Below, in pieces: positions 50,215 through 59,773 of a stretch of 64,000 nt of DNA. Position numbers and translations under genes: made by a program. The notes below the pieces were generated by a model that worked only from the letters and a program-made list of their open reading frames with translations, did no database searches and was not told the origin of the DNA. The stretch comes from an uncultured Anaerolineae bacterium (GTDB taxonomy: Bacteria; Chloroflexota; Anaerolineae; Aggregatilineales; Phototrophicaceae), in assembly GCA_937995825.1 (NCBI GenBank), contig CALKJO010000013.1, positions 1 through 64,000 of the forward strand. Direction: 5' to 3'. Position 1 is the stretch's first letter. Every line of letters starts with the position of its first letter.

Positions 50215-53200
50215 ATGAGCTTGATCCCGCCCGCCCCACAGACCGGGCAGACGCCGCCCGATCTCAACGATCCCGCGCTGCACGACCTGCTGTGCCTGCC
50301 ACACCCCGACGATCAACGCGACCTTTTCGCCACCGATCCAGACCCGCTGGTGCGCACCCTCGGTCAGCTTGCGCTGCGCCGCGCCCAATCCGCCGCCGCG
50401 CCGGGTGATCTGCTCGCGCTGGCGGATGTCTGCATCCGCATGGCGCAAACGCCTGACGGTCGGCTGCGCGTCTTTTACATCGGTAAGGCGCTGATGGCGT
50501 TGAGCCGCGCCGCCGCCGCTGCCACAGCGCACAGCCTGCCCAAAGAGACCGAAGCCGCCCGCCGCACCGCCGACGCCTTTATCGGCTGGCTGATCGCCGC
50601 CGCGCTTACCGTCCCAACACGCCGGAATATCGCCGCCGCGCTGTGGGCGGTCTCCGCATACGATGATGCGCTGGCTGTTCTCCCATCGCCGCTCATGGCA
50701 GCCCGCAGCGACGCCCTCACGATGAATGATCTTTCCGATCTCGACGCGCTGCCGCTGGCAGCCAGCAGTTTCGAGAGCGAATCGACCGCCTACGGCGAGT
50801 TCAACCTACGTCCTGACGGCGACGGCGAACTGCGCCGCAGCACGCTCCTGCGGCAGCGCTTTTTCAGCCAACACGGCGCGCAGATCATCGCCGCCTATCT
50901 TCCGGAGCGAACGCTCGATCAGGCGGTCAGCGATCTGCTGGCGCGTTTCCACGCCTCGTCCACCGCGCTGGATACAGCGCTGCGCGCGCGCGACACCAAA
51001 GCCGAAACCGATGACGCCCTCGGCTCATCATCGGTTGAGCTGACCGTGTCTGCCACCATCGACGCCAGCTTTGAGTCGATCAGCGAAGCCAACCTCGCCA
51101 GCATCGAGCAGTCCAACGTCAGCGCCGAGGATGAACAGGAGATGCTCAGCGAAACCCGCCTTGAAGTCGGCATTCCCGAATGGTCAGCGCCGCCCGTCGA
51201 GTCGGACTCGCAGGTCGGCGAAATCGAGGATGATGCCGAACGCAGCTCGGCGCGCCGCCTGCCGCCGCCGACTCTGCCCTCAATGCCATCCAACGCCGCC
51301 GACAGCGTCAGCGCCGATCCCGCCGCTGATGATCTCAGCGATGAATTCGCCGTCGGGGCGCTGCTCGACGGGCGCTATGAGGTCATCAATGTCCGCAAGG
51401 GCGGGATGGGCGTCGTCTACCTATGCTATGACCACCAGCGGCGCGAACCCGTCGCCATTAAGAGCTTCCAGAGCCGCTTCTTCAACAACCCCCGCGCTCA
51501 GGCGCGTTTCAAACGCGAAGCCGAGACCTGGATTCTGATGGACAAGCACCGCCATGTCGTCCATGCGCGGCTGGTGCAGCTCTTTGAGGGAAGACCGCAT
51601 CTGATCCTGGAGCATGTCAGCGGACCCGAAGGTCTGGAAGCCGACCTGCGGAGCTGGATCGAGCGCGGTCGCCTGACGCTGCCGCTGGCGGTCAAGTTCG
51701 CGCTGCACATCGCCTTAGGGATGCAGCACGCGGCGCAGAAAGTCCCTGGATTGGTGCATCGCGATCTCAAGCCCGCCAATATCCTGGTCACCCACGACGA
51801 GATCGCCAAAGTCACCGATTTTGGCTTGGTGCGCTCGGTCGAGGACGATCTGCCGCCGAATGCATCGCCCGGCGCGCAGGATACAGACGATTCGCGCGGT
51901 GGATCATCGACCGAGGCGGATGAACGCCTGACACGCTTCGGCGCGCTGGTCGGGACGCTGCCGTATATGTCGCCGGAGCAGTGTCAGGCGCAGCCGGTCG
52001 ATCAGCGCTCGGACATCTATGCCTTCGGCTGCCTGCTCTACGAAATGCTGACCGGCAGACAGGTCTTTCCCGTCCGCACGCGCGCAGCTTGGCTCTATGC
52101 GCACACCCATGAAACCCCGTCCTTCCCGCCGGATTTTGAAGCCAGACTGCCAGAGTCGATCCGCGCCTTAGTGCTGAAATGCCTGGAAAAGCAGCCCGAT
52201 CAGCGCCCGGCAAACTGGGGCGCGATTGTCGAGACGCTGGCAGGAATTTATGCAGCTGAACTGGGTGAAGCGCCCGAGCTGGAGATCAGCGGGATCGAGC
52301 TGGAAGCCCGCGAACTGATGGACAAAGCCTACTCGCTGACCGAGCTGGGGCGCGCCGAGGAAGCCCTCGCCACCTATGACCGCGCCATCGCCTTGCAGCC
52401 GAATTTCCCCTGGGCATGGGCGCGCAAGGGGCGCGCGCTGCGCATCCTCAACCGCTGCGCGGAGGCGCTCGCCTGCTATGACGAGGCGCTCCGCCTCGAC
52501 CCGAACTATGCCTGGGCGCTCAAAGGCAGGGGCATGGCGCTGGAACGCATGGGCGATCTGGAAGGCGCGCTCGAAGCCCACCGCCGCGCCGCCGAGCTTG
52601 ACCCGAACGATGTCTGGCACTGGCACAATCAGGGCGAAATCTACCAGAAAATGGGGCGCAGCGACGAGGCAGTTGCGATGCTCGAAGCGGCGCTGCGCGT
52701 TGATGAGCGCCATGCCAATTCGTGGGCGAAGCTCGGTCAGATTTACCGCCTCAAACGCCAGTATGACCAAGCGCTGGCGGCTTACGAGCGCGCCATCGCC
52801 CTCGACCGCCGCTACGCCTGGGCGCACAACGGCTACGGGCTGACGCTCAAGGCGCAGGGCGAGTATGACAAGGCGCTGCTCAGCTTCCGCCGCGCCGCCC
52901 GCTATGAGCCGCGCGTTGTCTGGCATTGGTACAACGTCACCGAGATGCTGGTTGAACTCGGTCAGTATGAGGAGGCGCTGCCAACCGCGCGCGAAGCCGT
53001 CCGCCTCAACCCCGATCACGTGCAGGCATGGGCGAAGCTCGGTCAGGTGCTGCGTTACCTCAAACGCTATGAAGAAGCGCTGATCGCCTACGAGCGCGCT
53101 GTCACCCTTCAGCCCAGTTTCGCCTGGGCGCACAACGGCATAGGCATCATCCACGAGCAGATGGGGCGCTATGAAGATGCTTTAGCGTGCTATCAGCGCG

Positions 53201-54615
53201 CCGCTCAGCATGACAGCCAGGATGCCTCCCACTGGTACAATCAGGGCAACGCGCTGGCGCTGCTCGGACGCATGGCGGACGCAGTGCCGCTTTTGGAGCG
53301 CGCCATCGAACTCAAGCCGGATTTCTCCCGCGCCTGGGCAAGGCTGGGCGGCGCGCTGCGCCATCTCGGTCGCCTTGAAGAGGCGGTCGCGGCGCTGCGC
53401 AGCGCCACCGACCGCGATCCAGCCAATGCCTGGGCGTGGATCGAACTCAGCAAGGCTCTGTCCGCGCTCGGTCGCGCCGCTGAAGCCGAGGATGCGCAGC
53501 GCCGCGCCGTTGAGAGCAAGCCCGATCACGCCATCTACCTGACGCAGCACGCCGACACGCTCTTCAATCGCGGCGAACTCCGCGAAGCGCTCGCCCTGCT
53601 CGATCAGGCGCTCAAGCTCGATGCGCGCAGCGCGCGCGCCTGGGCGCGCCGAGGACAAGTCCTGCGCCGCCTCGACCGCAACCTCGACGCGCTGCGCAGC
53701 TATGAGCGCGCCCTCGAACTCGATCCGCGCTATGCCTGGGCATGGGCGGGGCGCGCCATGGCGGAGCTAGAACTCAAGCTGGTCGATGAGGCGCTCGACT
53801 CTTTCCGGCGCGCCATCGACCTTGACCCCGACGACATGTGGTATCGCTACACCCTCGGCGACACCCTGATCGCCCTCAACCGCTTCCAGGAAGCCGCGCA
53901 GGTGCTTGCCGCTGCTGCTCAGATCGACCCGACTCACGCCGATGTCTGGGCAAAGCTCGGTCAGGCGTACCGCCGTCTGCGCCGCTTCGACGATGCCCTC
54001 TACGCCTATGATCAGTCGCTCACCCTGAGAGCCGATCACGCCTGGGCATGGCACGGGCGCGGCATGGCGCTTGAAGCGCTCAACCGCCGCAAGGAAGCGC
54101 TCGACAGCTACCACCGCGCGATCCAACTCGACCAGAGCGTCATCTGGTATTACACCAACCTGGTCGATCTGCTCTTGGCAGAGCAGCAGTATGAAGAAGC
54201 GCTGCGCGTCATCGATGGCGCGCTGCGCGCCCTGCCAGACAACCCCATCGCTTGGGCGCGGCATGGGCAGGTGCTGCGGCGCGTGGGCGCGTATGACGGC
54301 GCGCTTGCCAGCTATCGCAAGGCGCTCGCCCTCGACCCCACCTATGCCTGGGCGTGGAACGGCTTAGGCATGGCGTGCGCCGCCCTCGGTCAATGGCAGG
54401 ATGCCCTTGAAGCCTATCGCCAAGCCGTCCGCTTCAACCCCAACGATCCTTGGTTCTGGCATAACTTCGGCGATGCGCTGCTGGTGGTGGGCGACCGCAA
54501 AAGCGCCGCCGCCATGTTCGAGCAGGCGCTGGCGCTCGATTCCAGTCATGAAGCCGCGATGAGGAAGCTGCGCACCATTCAGGACGAGCTGAGCGCGTCT
54601 GACAGCGAGGATTGA
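50215..54615 (+). CDS. Serine/threonine protein kinase with 22 C-terminal TPR repeats
   Basis: The protein has 1466 residues. Residues 1-380 form an Ala-rich helical region followed by an acidic, Ser-rich linker. The kinase domain (about 383-690) has the glycine loop VRKGGMGVVYL, Lys in VAIKSF, the catalytic loop HRDLKPANIL and DFGL, then a Ser/Asp-rich activation-loop insertion before GTLPYMSPEQ. It is a complete Hanks-type kinase. From about residue 700 come 22 TPRs of 34 residues without a break. No membrane segment is present, so it is cytoplasmic. ATG 50215 is used; the frame is open further upstream inside clp. TPRs bind partner proteins, and the Clp ATPase gene just upstream is the obvious candidate. 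Confidence 0.92.
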   Translation: MSLIPPAPQTGQTPPDLNDPALHDLLCLPHPDDQRDLFATDPDPLVRTLGQLALRRAQSAAAPGDLLALADVCIRMAQTPDGRLRVFYIGKALMALSRAAAAATAHSLPKETEAARRTADAFIGWLIAAALTVPTRRNIAAALWAVSAYDDALAVLPSPLMAARSDALTMNDLSDLDALPLAASSFESESTAYGEFNLRPDGDGELRRSTLLRQRFFSQHGAQIIAAYLPERTLDQAVSDLLARFHASSTALDTALRARDTKAETDDALGSSSVELTVSATIDASFESISEANLASIEQSNVSAEDEQEMLSETRLEVGIPEWSAPPVESDSQVGEIEDDAERSSARRLPPPTLPSMPSNAADSVSADPAADDLSDEFAVGALLDGRYEVINVRKGGMGVVYLCYDHQRREPVAIKSFQSRFFNNPRAQARFKREAETWILMDKHRHVVHARLVQLFEGRPHLILEHVSGPEGLEADLRSWIERGRLTLPLAVKFALHIALGMQHAAQKVPGLVHRDLKPANILVTHDEIAKVTDFGLVRSVEDDLPPNASPGAQDTDDSRGGSSTEADERLTRFGALVGTLPYMSPEQCQAQPVDQRSDIYAFGCLLYEMLTGRQVFPVRTRAAWLYAHTHETPSFPPDFEARLPESIRALVLKCLEKQPDQRPANWGAIVETLAGIYAAELGEAPELEISGIELEARELMDKAYSLTELGRAEEALATYDRAIALQPNFPWAWARKGRALRILNRCAEALACYDEALRLDPNYAWALKGRGMALERMGDLEGALEAHRRAAELDPNDVWHWHNQGEIYQKMGRSDEAVAMLEAALRVDERHANSWAKLGQIYRLKRQYDQALAAYERAIALDRRYAWAHNGYGLTLKAQGEYDKALLSFRRAARYEPRVVWHWYNVTEMLVELGQYEEALPTAREAVRLNPDHVQAWAKLGQVLRYLKRYEEALIAYERAVTLQPSFAWAHNGIGIIHEQMGRYEDALACYQRAAQHDSQDASHWYNQGNALALLGRMADAVPLLERAIELKPDFSRAWARLGGALRHLGRLEEAVAALRSATDRDPANAWAWIELSKALSALGRAAEAEDAQRRAVESKPDHAIYLTQHADTLFNRGELREALALLDQALKLDARSARAWARRGQVLRRLDRNLDALRSYERALELDPRYAWAWAGRAMAELELKLVDEALDSFRRAIDLDPDDMWYRYTLGDTLIALNRFQEAAQVLAAAAQIDPTHADVWAKLGQAYRRLRRFDDALYAYDQSLTLRADHAWAWHGRGMALEALNRRKEALDSYHRAIQLDQSVIWYYTNLVDLLLAEQQYEEALRVIDGALRALPDNPIAWARHGQVLRRVGAYDGALASYRKALALDPTYAWAWNGLGMACAALGQWQDALEAYRQAVRFNPNDPWFWHNFGDALLVVGDRKSAAAMFEQALALDSSHEAAMRKLRTIQDELSASDSED
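52414..54555 (+). repeat. Seven 306-bp tandem units (three TPRs each) inside the kinase gene
   Basis: TPRs 2-22 form seven units of 102 residues (306 bp) with no insertion or deletion. In each unit the first TPR begins AWA(K/R)xGQ or similar, the second AxxGxG, and the third (H/Y/F)W(H/Y)N-like. The DNA copies have diverged, so the pattern shows mainly in protein. Confidence 0.85.
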
Positions 54616-54729
54616 ACGCGATCACCCGCGAATGAGTATATTAAGTGGTTGATTGCTGCGCCGGATCGCGCTCTTCAGACCGAGACAATGGTCATTGGCA
54701 TGGTGGACAACTGGCGAAAAACTCAATTG

Positions 54730-54758
54730 TAGACAGACCGCGCCGATTCAGGTACAGT
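54730..54758 (+). promoter_or_regulatory. Candidate sigma-70 promoter of the peptide-binding protein operon
   Basis: TAGACA (54730-54735) is followed after 17 bases by TACAGT (54753-54758). RNA would start near 54765, with a leader of about 70 bases. Confidence 0.5.
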
Positions 54759-54835
54759 TATGGAAATTTTCATCCGGCGTTCACCGGATGGTCAAATTTC
54801 ACCAAAATAGGTTTCACTTTGAGGAGGATAGCAAG

Positions 54836-56509
54836 ATGAACTTGGCACGTATTGTCGGCGTAATCCTCGCATTGATGCTGACGCTGAGCGCCTTCGGCAT
54901 CGCCAGCGCGCAGGACACCACCATTATCATCGGCTGGGAGCAGGAGCCGCCGCTGCTGCGCCCTCGCAGCAGCCTGACCTTCGCCTCGCTAATGGGCGGC
55001 TTCTTCCACCGCGATCTGTGGGACTGGAACGGGCAACTTGAAATCTTCCCGGTCATGGTCGAATCGGTCCCGACCTTTGAAAATGGGCTGGCGCGCACGC
55101 TTGCAAACGGCGCGACACAGGTCGATATCGTCCTTAAAGAGGGGATCCTCTGGAGCGACGGCGCGCCGATCACCAGCGCCGACCTCGAATTCACCCACAT
55201 GATCATGATGAACCCCGCCACCCTGACCGCCGGGCGCGGCTCGTATCCCGACATCGTCGAGAGCGGCGAGGTCATCGATGAGCGCACCTTCCGCCTGACC
55301 TACAACGCCCCCGCGCCGGATTACCTGGTCGCCGATTACCTCAGCGCCAACATCCCGATCCTGCCGGCGCACGTCTTCGGACCGATCCTCGAAGCCAGCG
55401 GCAACCTCGATGATGCCCCGCAGTGGCGCGGCATCGACTACGTCGGCTACGGTCCGTATGTCCTGACGGAGTGGGCGGTCGGTCAGCAGGTCGTCATGGA
55501 CAAGAACCCCAATTGGGATGGTCAGGAACCGGCAATTGACCGCGTCATCCTGCGCTTCATCACCGACACTGCGCAGATGACCAACGCCTTCGCCAACGGC
55601 GAGATCGATCTGGCGTTCAACTTCCAGGACAGCCTGGTTCCGCAGTACAGCGCCGTCCCGGGCGCGGAGGTCTTCCAGACTCCCGGCGTGTACGGCGATG
55701 CGGTCTGGATCAACATGGGCAACGGCGGACACCCCGCGCTGACCGATGTCCGTGTCCGTGAAGCGATTGCCCATGCAATGGATCGCGAGACGATGGCGCA
55801 GCAGTTGGTCGGTCCGGGCGTGCAGATGGCGCTCTCTTGGTTCTCCAGCGCCTTTTTGCCTGAGGATCACCCGTTCCGCGAATATAATCCGGAGCGCGCC
55901 GCTCAACTGCTCGACGAAGCGGGCTGGATCGACACCAACGGCAACGGCATCCGCGACAAGGACGGTGTGGAGATGATCCTGCGCTTCTTCACCACCACGC
56001 GTCAGGTGCGCATGGATTATCAGGTCGTCATTCAGGAACAGCTGCGCGCCGTCGGCATCGGCACGCAGCTCTTCCCTGTCCCGGCAACCATCCTGTTCGC
56101 CGACTACCTGGAGCGCGGCATCCTCGATACCGGCGATTTCGACCTGGCGATCTTTGCGCTGAGCAGCAACCCGCTCTCACCGTATTCGGGCGACACGCTC
56201 GAATGGTTCGGCTGCGACGGCATCCCCACCCCCGAAGACCCGGCGGGCAGCAACGGCTGGGGCTTCTGCAACCCGCGCTTCGATGAGCTGAACGGCATGG
56301 TGGCGGTTGAAGTCGATCCCGTCCGCCGTCTGGAGCTGGCGCGGGAGCAGTTCCAACTGTTCTATGAAGGCGCATTCTGGCACGGTCTCTACCTGCGCCC
56401 GACCTGGTACGCGCTGGCTCCGGGCTGGGAACTCGAGCCGGTCAAGGGCGTCGGCACGCTGGCTGCCAACTGGTTCAACAACATCGAATTCTGGGCGCCG
56501 AGCATGTAA
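54836..56509 (+). CDS. Peptide-type ABC transporter substrate-binding protein (family 5)
   Basis: The 557-residue protein has a signal peptide (RIVGVILALMLTLSAFGIASAQ) and an SBP_bac_5 domain over most of its length (ILWSDGAPITSADLEFTHMIM, GTGPY-like VGYGPYVLTEW, VRVREAIAHAMDRETMAQQL). No lipobox Cys is present. It captures peptides or similar solutes outside the cell. GAGGAGG (54821-54827) precedes ATG 54836. The frame is open upstream but without signal-peptide-like sequence. It is followed by a strong hairpin and then two permease genes. Confidence 0.92.
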   Translation: MNLARIVGVILALMLTLSAFGIASAQDTTIIIGWEQEPPLLRPRSSLTFASLMGGFFHRDLWDWNGQLEIFPVMVESVPTFENGLARTLANGATQVDIVLKEGILWSDGAPITSADLEFTHMIMMNPATLTAGRGSYPDIVESGEVIDERTFRLTYNAPAPDYLVADYLSANIPILPAHVFGPILEASGNLDDAPQWRGIDYVGYGPYVLTEWAVGQQVVMDKNPNWDGQEPAIDRVILRFITDTAQMTNAFANGEIDLAFNFQDSLVPQYSAVPGAEVFQTPGVYGDAVWINMGNGGHPALTDVRVREAIAHAMDRETMAQQLVGPGVQMALSWFSSAFLPEDHPFREYNPERAAQLLDEAGWIDTNGNGIRDKDGVEMILRFFTTTRQVRMDYQVVIQEQLRAVGIGTQLFPVPATILFADYLERGILDTGDFDLAIFALSSNPLSPYSGDTLEWFGCDGIPTPEDPAGSNGWGFCNPRFDELNGMVAVEVDPVRRLELAREQFQLFYEGAFWHGLYLRPTWYALAPGWELEPVKGVGTLAANWFNNIEFWAPSM

Positions 56510-56523
56510 TTCAGGCCTCCTCT

Positions 56524-56555
56524 GTCGGAGGCGGGGAGACAAGCCCGCCTCCGAC
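56524..56555 (+). terminator. Strong hairpin between binding-protein and permease genes (attenuator or RNA stabiliser)
   Basis: GTCGGAGGCGGG (56524-56535) and CCCGCCTCCGAC (56544-56555) form a perfect 12-bp stem with an 8-base loop, 14 bases after the stop. No T-tract follows. In transport operons such hairpins protect the upstream message or cut read-through, giving more binding protein than permease. Confidence 0.7.
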
Positions 56556-56599
56556 GGTGTTCACCGTCCGCAGCCCCACCCAGTCATCAGGACATCCCG

Positions 56600-57619
56600 A
56601 TGGGACCCTATCTCCTCCGCCGACTGCTTCAAGCGATCCCGCTGCTGGCGATCATTGCGGTGCTGGTTTTCTTTCTGATTCAGGCGTCTGGCGATCCCCT
56701 CGCGGAGGAAGCCGCTAACCCTCGCTTCACCCAAGCGGACATCGCCCTGATGCGCGCGCGCCTCGGTCTCAATGAGCCGCTCTTTCCTCATCGCTTCATC
56801 ACCTGGCTGATCGGCGATGACTGGCGGCTGCGCGACTACACCGGCGACGGCGTCCTTGACGGCTACGGCTCGCAGCGCGGGATTTTGCGCGGCGACTTCG
56901 GCGAGTCCTACCGCTTCAAGCAGCCGGTCGGCGATCTGGTTGCGCTCCGCCTGCCGAACACGATTTTGCTAGGATCGAGCGCCTACATTGTCACCATTGT
57001 TTTTTCTCTGATCGTTGGGATTTACGCCTCTTTACGACCGTATACGCTGGCGGACAACGCCCTGACCGGCTTTTCGTTCTTCACCTTCTCAATGCCGATC
57101 TTTCTGATCGCGTTGCTGCTGGTGCAGATTTTCGCTGTCGGCTTGGGCTGGCTGCCGGTGCAGGGGATGTGTCCGGCGCGCGGCGAATGCACCACTGTTG
57201 AGCGCGCCCGCCACATGATTCTGCCGATCATGAGCCTGTCGCTGATCAGCATTGCCAGCTATTCCCGCTATATCCGCACGGCGATGCTCGAAACCATCAA
57301 CTCCGATTATGTCCGCACTGCCCGCGCCAAAGGCTTAGGCGAGCGCCGTGTGGTCAGCCTCCATGCCCTGAAAAATGCCTCGCTGCCGCTGGTGACGCTG
57401 ATCGGGCTGGATGTCCCGCTGATCTTGTCCGGCGCAGTCGTGACCGAGACGATCTTCGGCTGGAATGGGATGGGCAAGCTCTTCATCGACAGCCTGACCT
57501 TCAACGACTCGCCGGTGATCGTCTTTTTCGTCCTGCTGGTAGCGACGGCGGTCGTGGTGTTTCAGCTCATCACCGACATCATCTACGGCTGGCTCGATCC
57601 GCGCGTCCGCATTCAGTAG
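56600..57619 (+). CDS. Peptide-type ABC transporter permease (DppB type)
   Basis: The 339-residue protein starts MGPYLLRRLLQAIPLLAIIAVLVFFL, the N-terminus typical of DppB. It has about six membrane segments, with the EAA-like loop SDYVRTARAKGLGERRVVSLHALKNA and GLDVPLILSGAVVTETIFGWNGMG near the end. Residues 60-110 form a long external loop containing a Gly/Asp-rich stretch. It forms the channel with the DppC-type protein 12 bases downstream. Confidence 0.93.
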   Translation: MGPYLLRRLLQAIPLLAIIAVLVFFLIQASGDPLAEEAANPRFTQADIALMRARLGLNEPLFPHRFITWLIGDDWRLRDYTGDGVLDGYGSQRGILRGDFGESYRFKQPVGDLVALRLPNTILLGSSAYIVTIVFSLIVGIYASLRPYTLADNALTGFSFFTFSMPIFLIALLLVQIFAVGLGWLPVQGMCPARGECTTVERARHMILPIMSLSLISIASYSRYIRTAMLETINSDYVRTARAKGLGERRVVSLHALKNASLPLVTLIGLDVPLILSGAVVTETIFGWNGMGKLFIDSLTFNDSPVIVFFVLLVATAVVVFQLITDIIYGWLDPRVRIQ

Positions 57620-57631
57620 CGAGAGACTGCC

Positions 57632-58588
57632 ATGGCAAATTTAAGCGCCACCCAATCGGACAGCCGCGTTGTCCCACTTCAAGAAAAGTCGCGTAAGGCG
57701 GAATCGCTGCTGCGGCTGGCGCTGCGGCGTTTTTTACGCCACCGCGCCGCGGTCATCGGCTCGATCATGCTGCTGGCAATTGTGCTGTATGTGACAGTCG
57801 GCACGCTGTTTGTCAGCGAAGCGGTCGCCAACCGCACCAACATCATGGGCAAATACGCCCCGCCGAGCGTCGCCAACCCGTTCGGGACGGATGAGGTCGG
57901 GCGCGATGTCTTGGCGCGCACGATCTACGGCGGTCAGATTTCGCTGATGATCGCTACAGCCGCGATGCTGATCTCGATCTCACTGGGGACGCTGGTCGGT
58001 TTGATCGCCGGCTATTTCGGCGGGCTGATCGACGCGGTGCTGATGCGCATCGTCGAGGCGCTGCTGGCGATCCCGGCACTGGTGCTGCTTTTGCTGCTGT
58101 CCAGACCGCTGGCGGGCAACACGACTGAAGTGATATTTCTCGGTCGACAGTTGAGCGCAACCGTGCTGGTGATCGTCGTCATCATCGGCTTGACAAGCTG
58201 GATGCGCCTGGCGCGCATCATCCGCGCGCAGGTTTTGTCGCTCAAAGAGCAGGAATTCGTCCAGGCGGCGCGGCTGCTGGGCGCGAGCGATGCCCGCGTC
58301 ATCTTCGGTCACATCCTGCCCAACTGCGTCGCGCCGATTGTTGTGGCTGCCACGCTGGAAGTCGGGGCTGCGATCATCACCGAAGCCTATCTGAGCTTTC
58401 TGGGCTTCGGCGTGATGCCGCCGACCGCGACCTGGGGCAATATCCTGACGCGCTCGCGCGACGTGCTGAATCAGTATCCCTGGATGTGGATCGCGCCCGG
58501 TGTGCTGATCGTCATGACGACGCTGGCGATCAACTTCATCGGCGATGGGCTGCGCGACGCGCTCGATCCACGCATGAAGAATATCTGA
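57632..58588 (+). CDS. Peptide-type ABC transporter permease (DppC type)
   Basis: The 318-residue protein has a charged N-terminal tail, the first membrane segment (AAVIGSIMLLAIVLYVTVGTL), then the DppC hallmarks PFGTDEVGRDVLARTIYGGQISL and KEQEFVQAARLLGASDARVIFGHILPN. No DppD/DppF genes follow. The operon ends here with a hairpin. The ATPase pair at 34370-36440 fits this set. Confidence 0.93.
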   Translation: MANLSATQSDSRVVPLQEKSRKAESLLRLALRRFLRHRAAVIGSIMLLAIVLYVTVGTLFVSEAVANRTNIMGKYAPPSVANPFGTDEVGRDVLARTIYGGQISLMIATAAMLISISLGTLVGLIAGYFGGLIDAVLMRIVEALLAIPALVLLLLLSRPLAGNTTEVIFLGRQLSATVLVIVVIIGLTSWMRLARIIRAQVLSLKEQEFVQAARLLGASDARVIFGHILPNCVAPIVVAATLEVGAAIITEAYLSFLGFGVMPPTATWGNILTRSRDVLNQYPWMWIAPGVLIVMTTLAINFIGDGLRDALDPRMKNI

Positions 58589-58604
58589 TCGTCCTGAGGA
58601 AAAT

Positions 58605-58634
58605 CGAGCCGCTGCCCACACAGCCAGCGGCTCG
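58605..58634 (+). terminator. Terminator-like hairpin after the permease genes
   Basis: CGAGCCGCTG (58605-58614) and CAGCGGCTCG (58625-58634) form a perfect 10-bp stem with a 10-base loop, 17 bases after the stop of the DppC-type gene. Confidence 0.6.
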
Positions 58635-58699
58635 TTCACGTAACCCACTTCCCGCTTTCCGGGTGCGCTCCAGCGACCGGGGCGGCGCCGCGCCCGCCC

Positions 58700-59578
58700 T
58701 CACGGCAGATCGTGCTCCAGATAGCGGACATATTCGTTGATGAAGCCACCCCGGTCGCTGGCGATCAGCACGCCCGCCAGCTTGCTGATGACCAGCTCGC
58801 CAAAATGAGCGATGATCCGGCTGAACTGCTCGCGCATGACCATCATCACATCATCCCAGCAGACATTCGGCGGCAGGCTAGTCTCGCGCATCGATCGCCA
58901 GGTGCTGAGATACTCCATGACCGGCTCAACATGGCGAAAGACCAGCGCGCCGGGCAGATCGTGGCGCACGACCGCGTAAAAGTGGCGTCCGAGCAGAACG
59001 GCGCCATTTTCCAGCGTGAACGACGAACGTGGCACCGCCAGCGATCCGCTCTGGATTTTGCCGGGGCTGCTCAGCAGTGTGATCGCCCGCCGATAGCGCG
59101 CGTTCAGCTCATGCAGCGACTCGGCACTGTTGGTCGAGGCGATCAAGACGCCATCCGACTTCAAAACGCGCCGCGCCTCATCCAACACCGACGCGATGTC
59201 GGCAATGTGATAGAGCATATGGTTCATCATCACCACATCAAACGACGAGTCGGTGAAAGGCAAATGCAGCGCATCGCCCGCGCCGATGCATGTGCCGCTG
59301 GCGGCGCGCCGTCCTGCATGGTTTTCCAGCATCCCCGGCTCGATGTCGATGCCGATATAATGCGTGCCAGGGAGCTGATCGCGGATCACCGGATAATAGC
59401 TGCCATCGCCGCAGCCAATATCGAGGATGCGTTCATCGCCGCGCCAGACCAGGCGGCTCAGCACCCACTGCGGAAAATGCACCGCCGGGACGCTGTAATG
59501 CGCATGGATATCTTGGCGGATGCGCAGGTTCTTGTCATTGGCATACTGGCGGCGAAGCAGCATCGGATCGGCGTACAT
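58700..59578 (-). CDS. SAM-dependent methyltransferase (class I)
   Basis: The 292-residue protein has motif I ERILDIGCGDGSYYP, the acidic residue at the end of strand 2 (YIGIDIEPGMLE), and motif IV region FDVVMMNHMLYHIADIASVLDEARRVLKSDG of the Methyltransf_11 type. The C-terminal 110 residues are not typical and may recognise the substrate. The acceptor is unknown and no pathway genes are adjacent. ATG 59578 fits a -10 box at 59616-59621. Longer in-frame starts would lie upstream of the RNA start. Confidence 0.85.
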   Translation of the reverse strand: MYADPMLLRRQYANDKNLRIRQDIHAHYSVPAVHFPQWVLSRLVWRGDERILDIGCGDGSYYPVIRDQLPGTHYIGIDIEPGMLENHAGRRAASGTCIGAGDALHLPFTDSSFDVVMMNHMLYHIADIASVLDEARRVLKSDGVLIASTNSAESLHELNARYRRAITLLSSPGKIQSGSLAVPRSSFTLENGAVLLGRHFYAVVRHDLPGALVFRHVEPVMEYLSTWRSMRETSLPPNVCWDDVMMVMREQFSRIIAHFGELVISKLAGVLIASDRGGFINEYVRYLEHDLP

Positions 59579-59615
59579 ATGGCTCACATCGGCTAAAATC
59601 GACAAAGCTACTCCG

Positions 59616-59621
59616 ATTATA
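59616..59621 (-). promoter_or_regulatory. Candidate -10 box for the methyltransferase gene
   Basis: On the minus strand a perfect TATAAT (59616-59621) lies 37 bases before ATG 59578. No convincing -35 box is found at 16-18 bases. Confidence 0.42.
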
Positions 59622-59741
59622 CCTTGAATTTGAGGATCGACGATGATTCGGGGATGCCTCAATTCAAACAGAGTAACCCTGTCGTGACCACCAAAAGCTG
59701 GACATAAGGGTTCACCGATTGAACGATTTGTACATCTTTAA

Positions 59742-59773
59742 AACACTTTTCACATTGCAACAACTCAAAGTGT
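59742..59773 (-). terminator. Weak terminator-like hairpin at the end of the sigma-factor gene
   Basis: On the minus strand ACACTTT and AAAGTGT (59767-59773 and 59742-59748) form a 7-bp stem overlapping the stop codon, followed by a few T. Confidence 0.4.
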
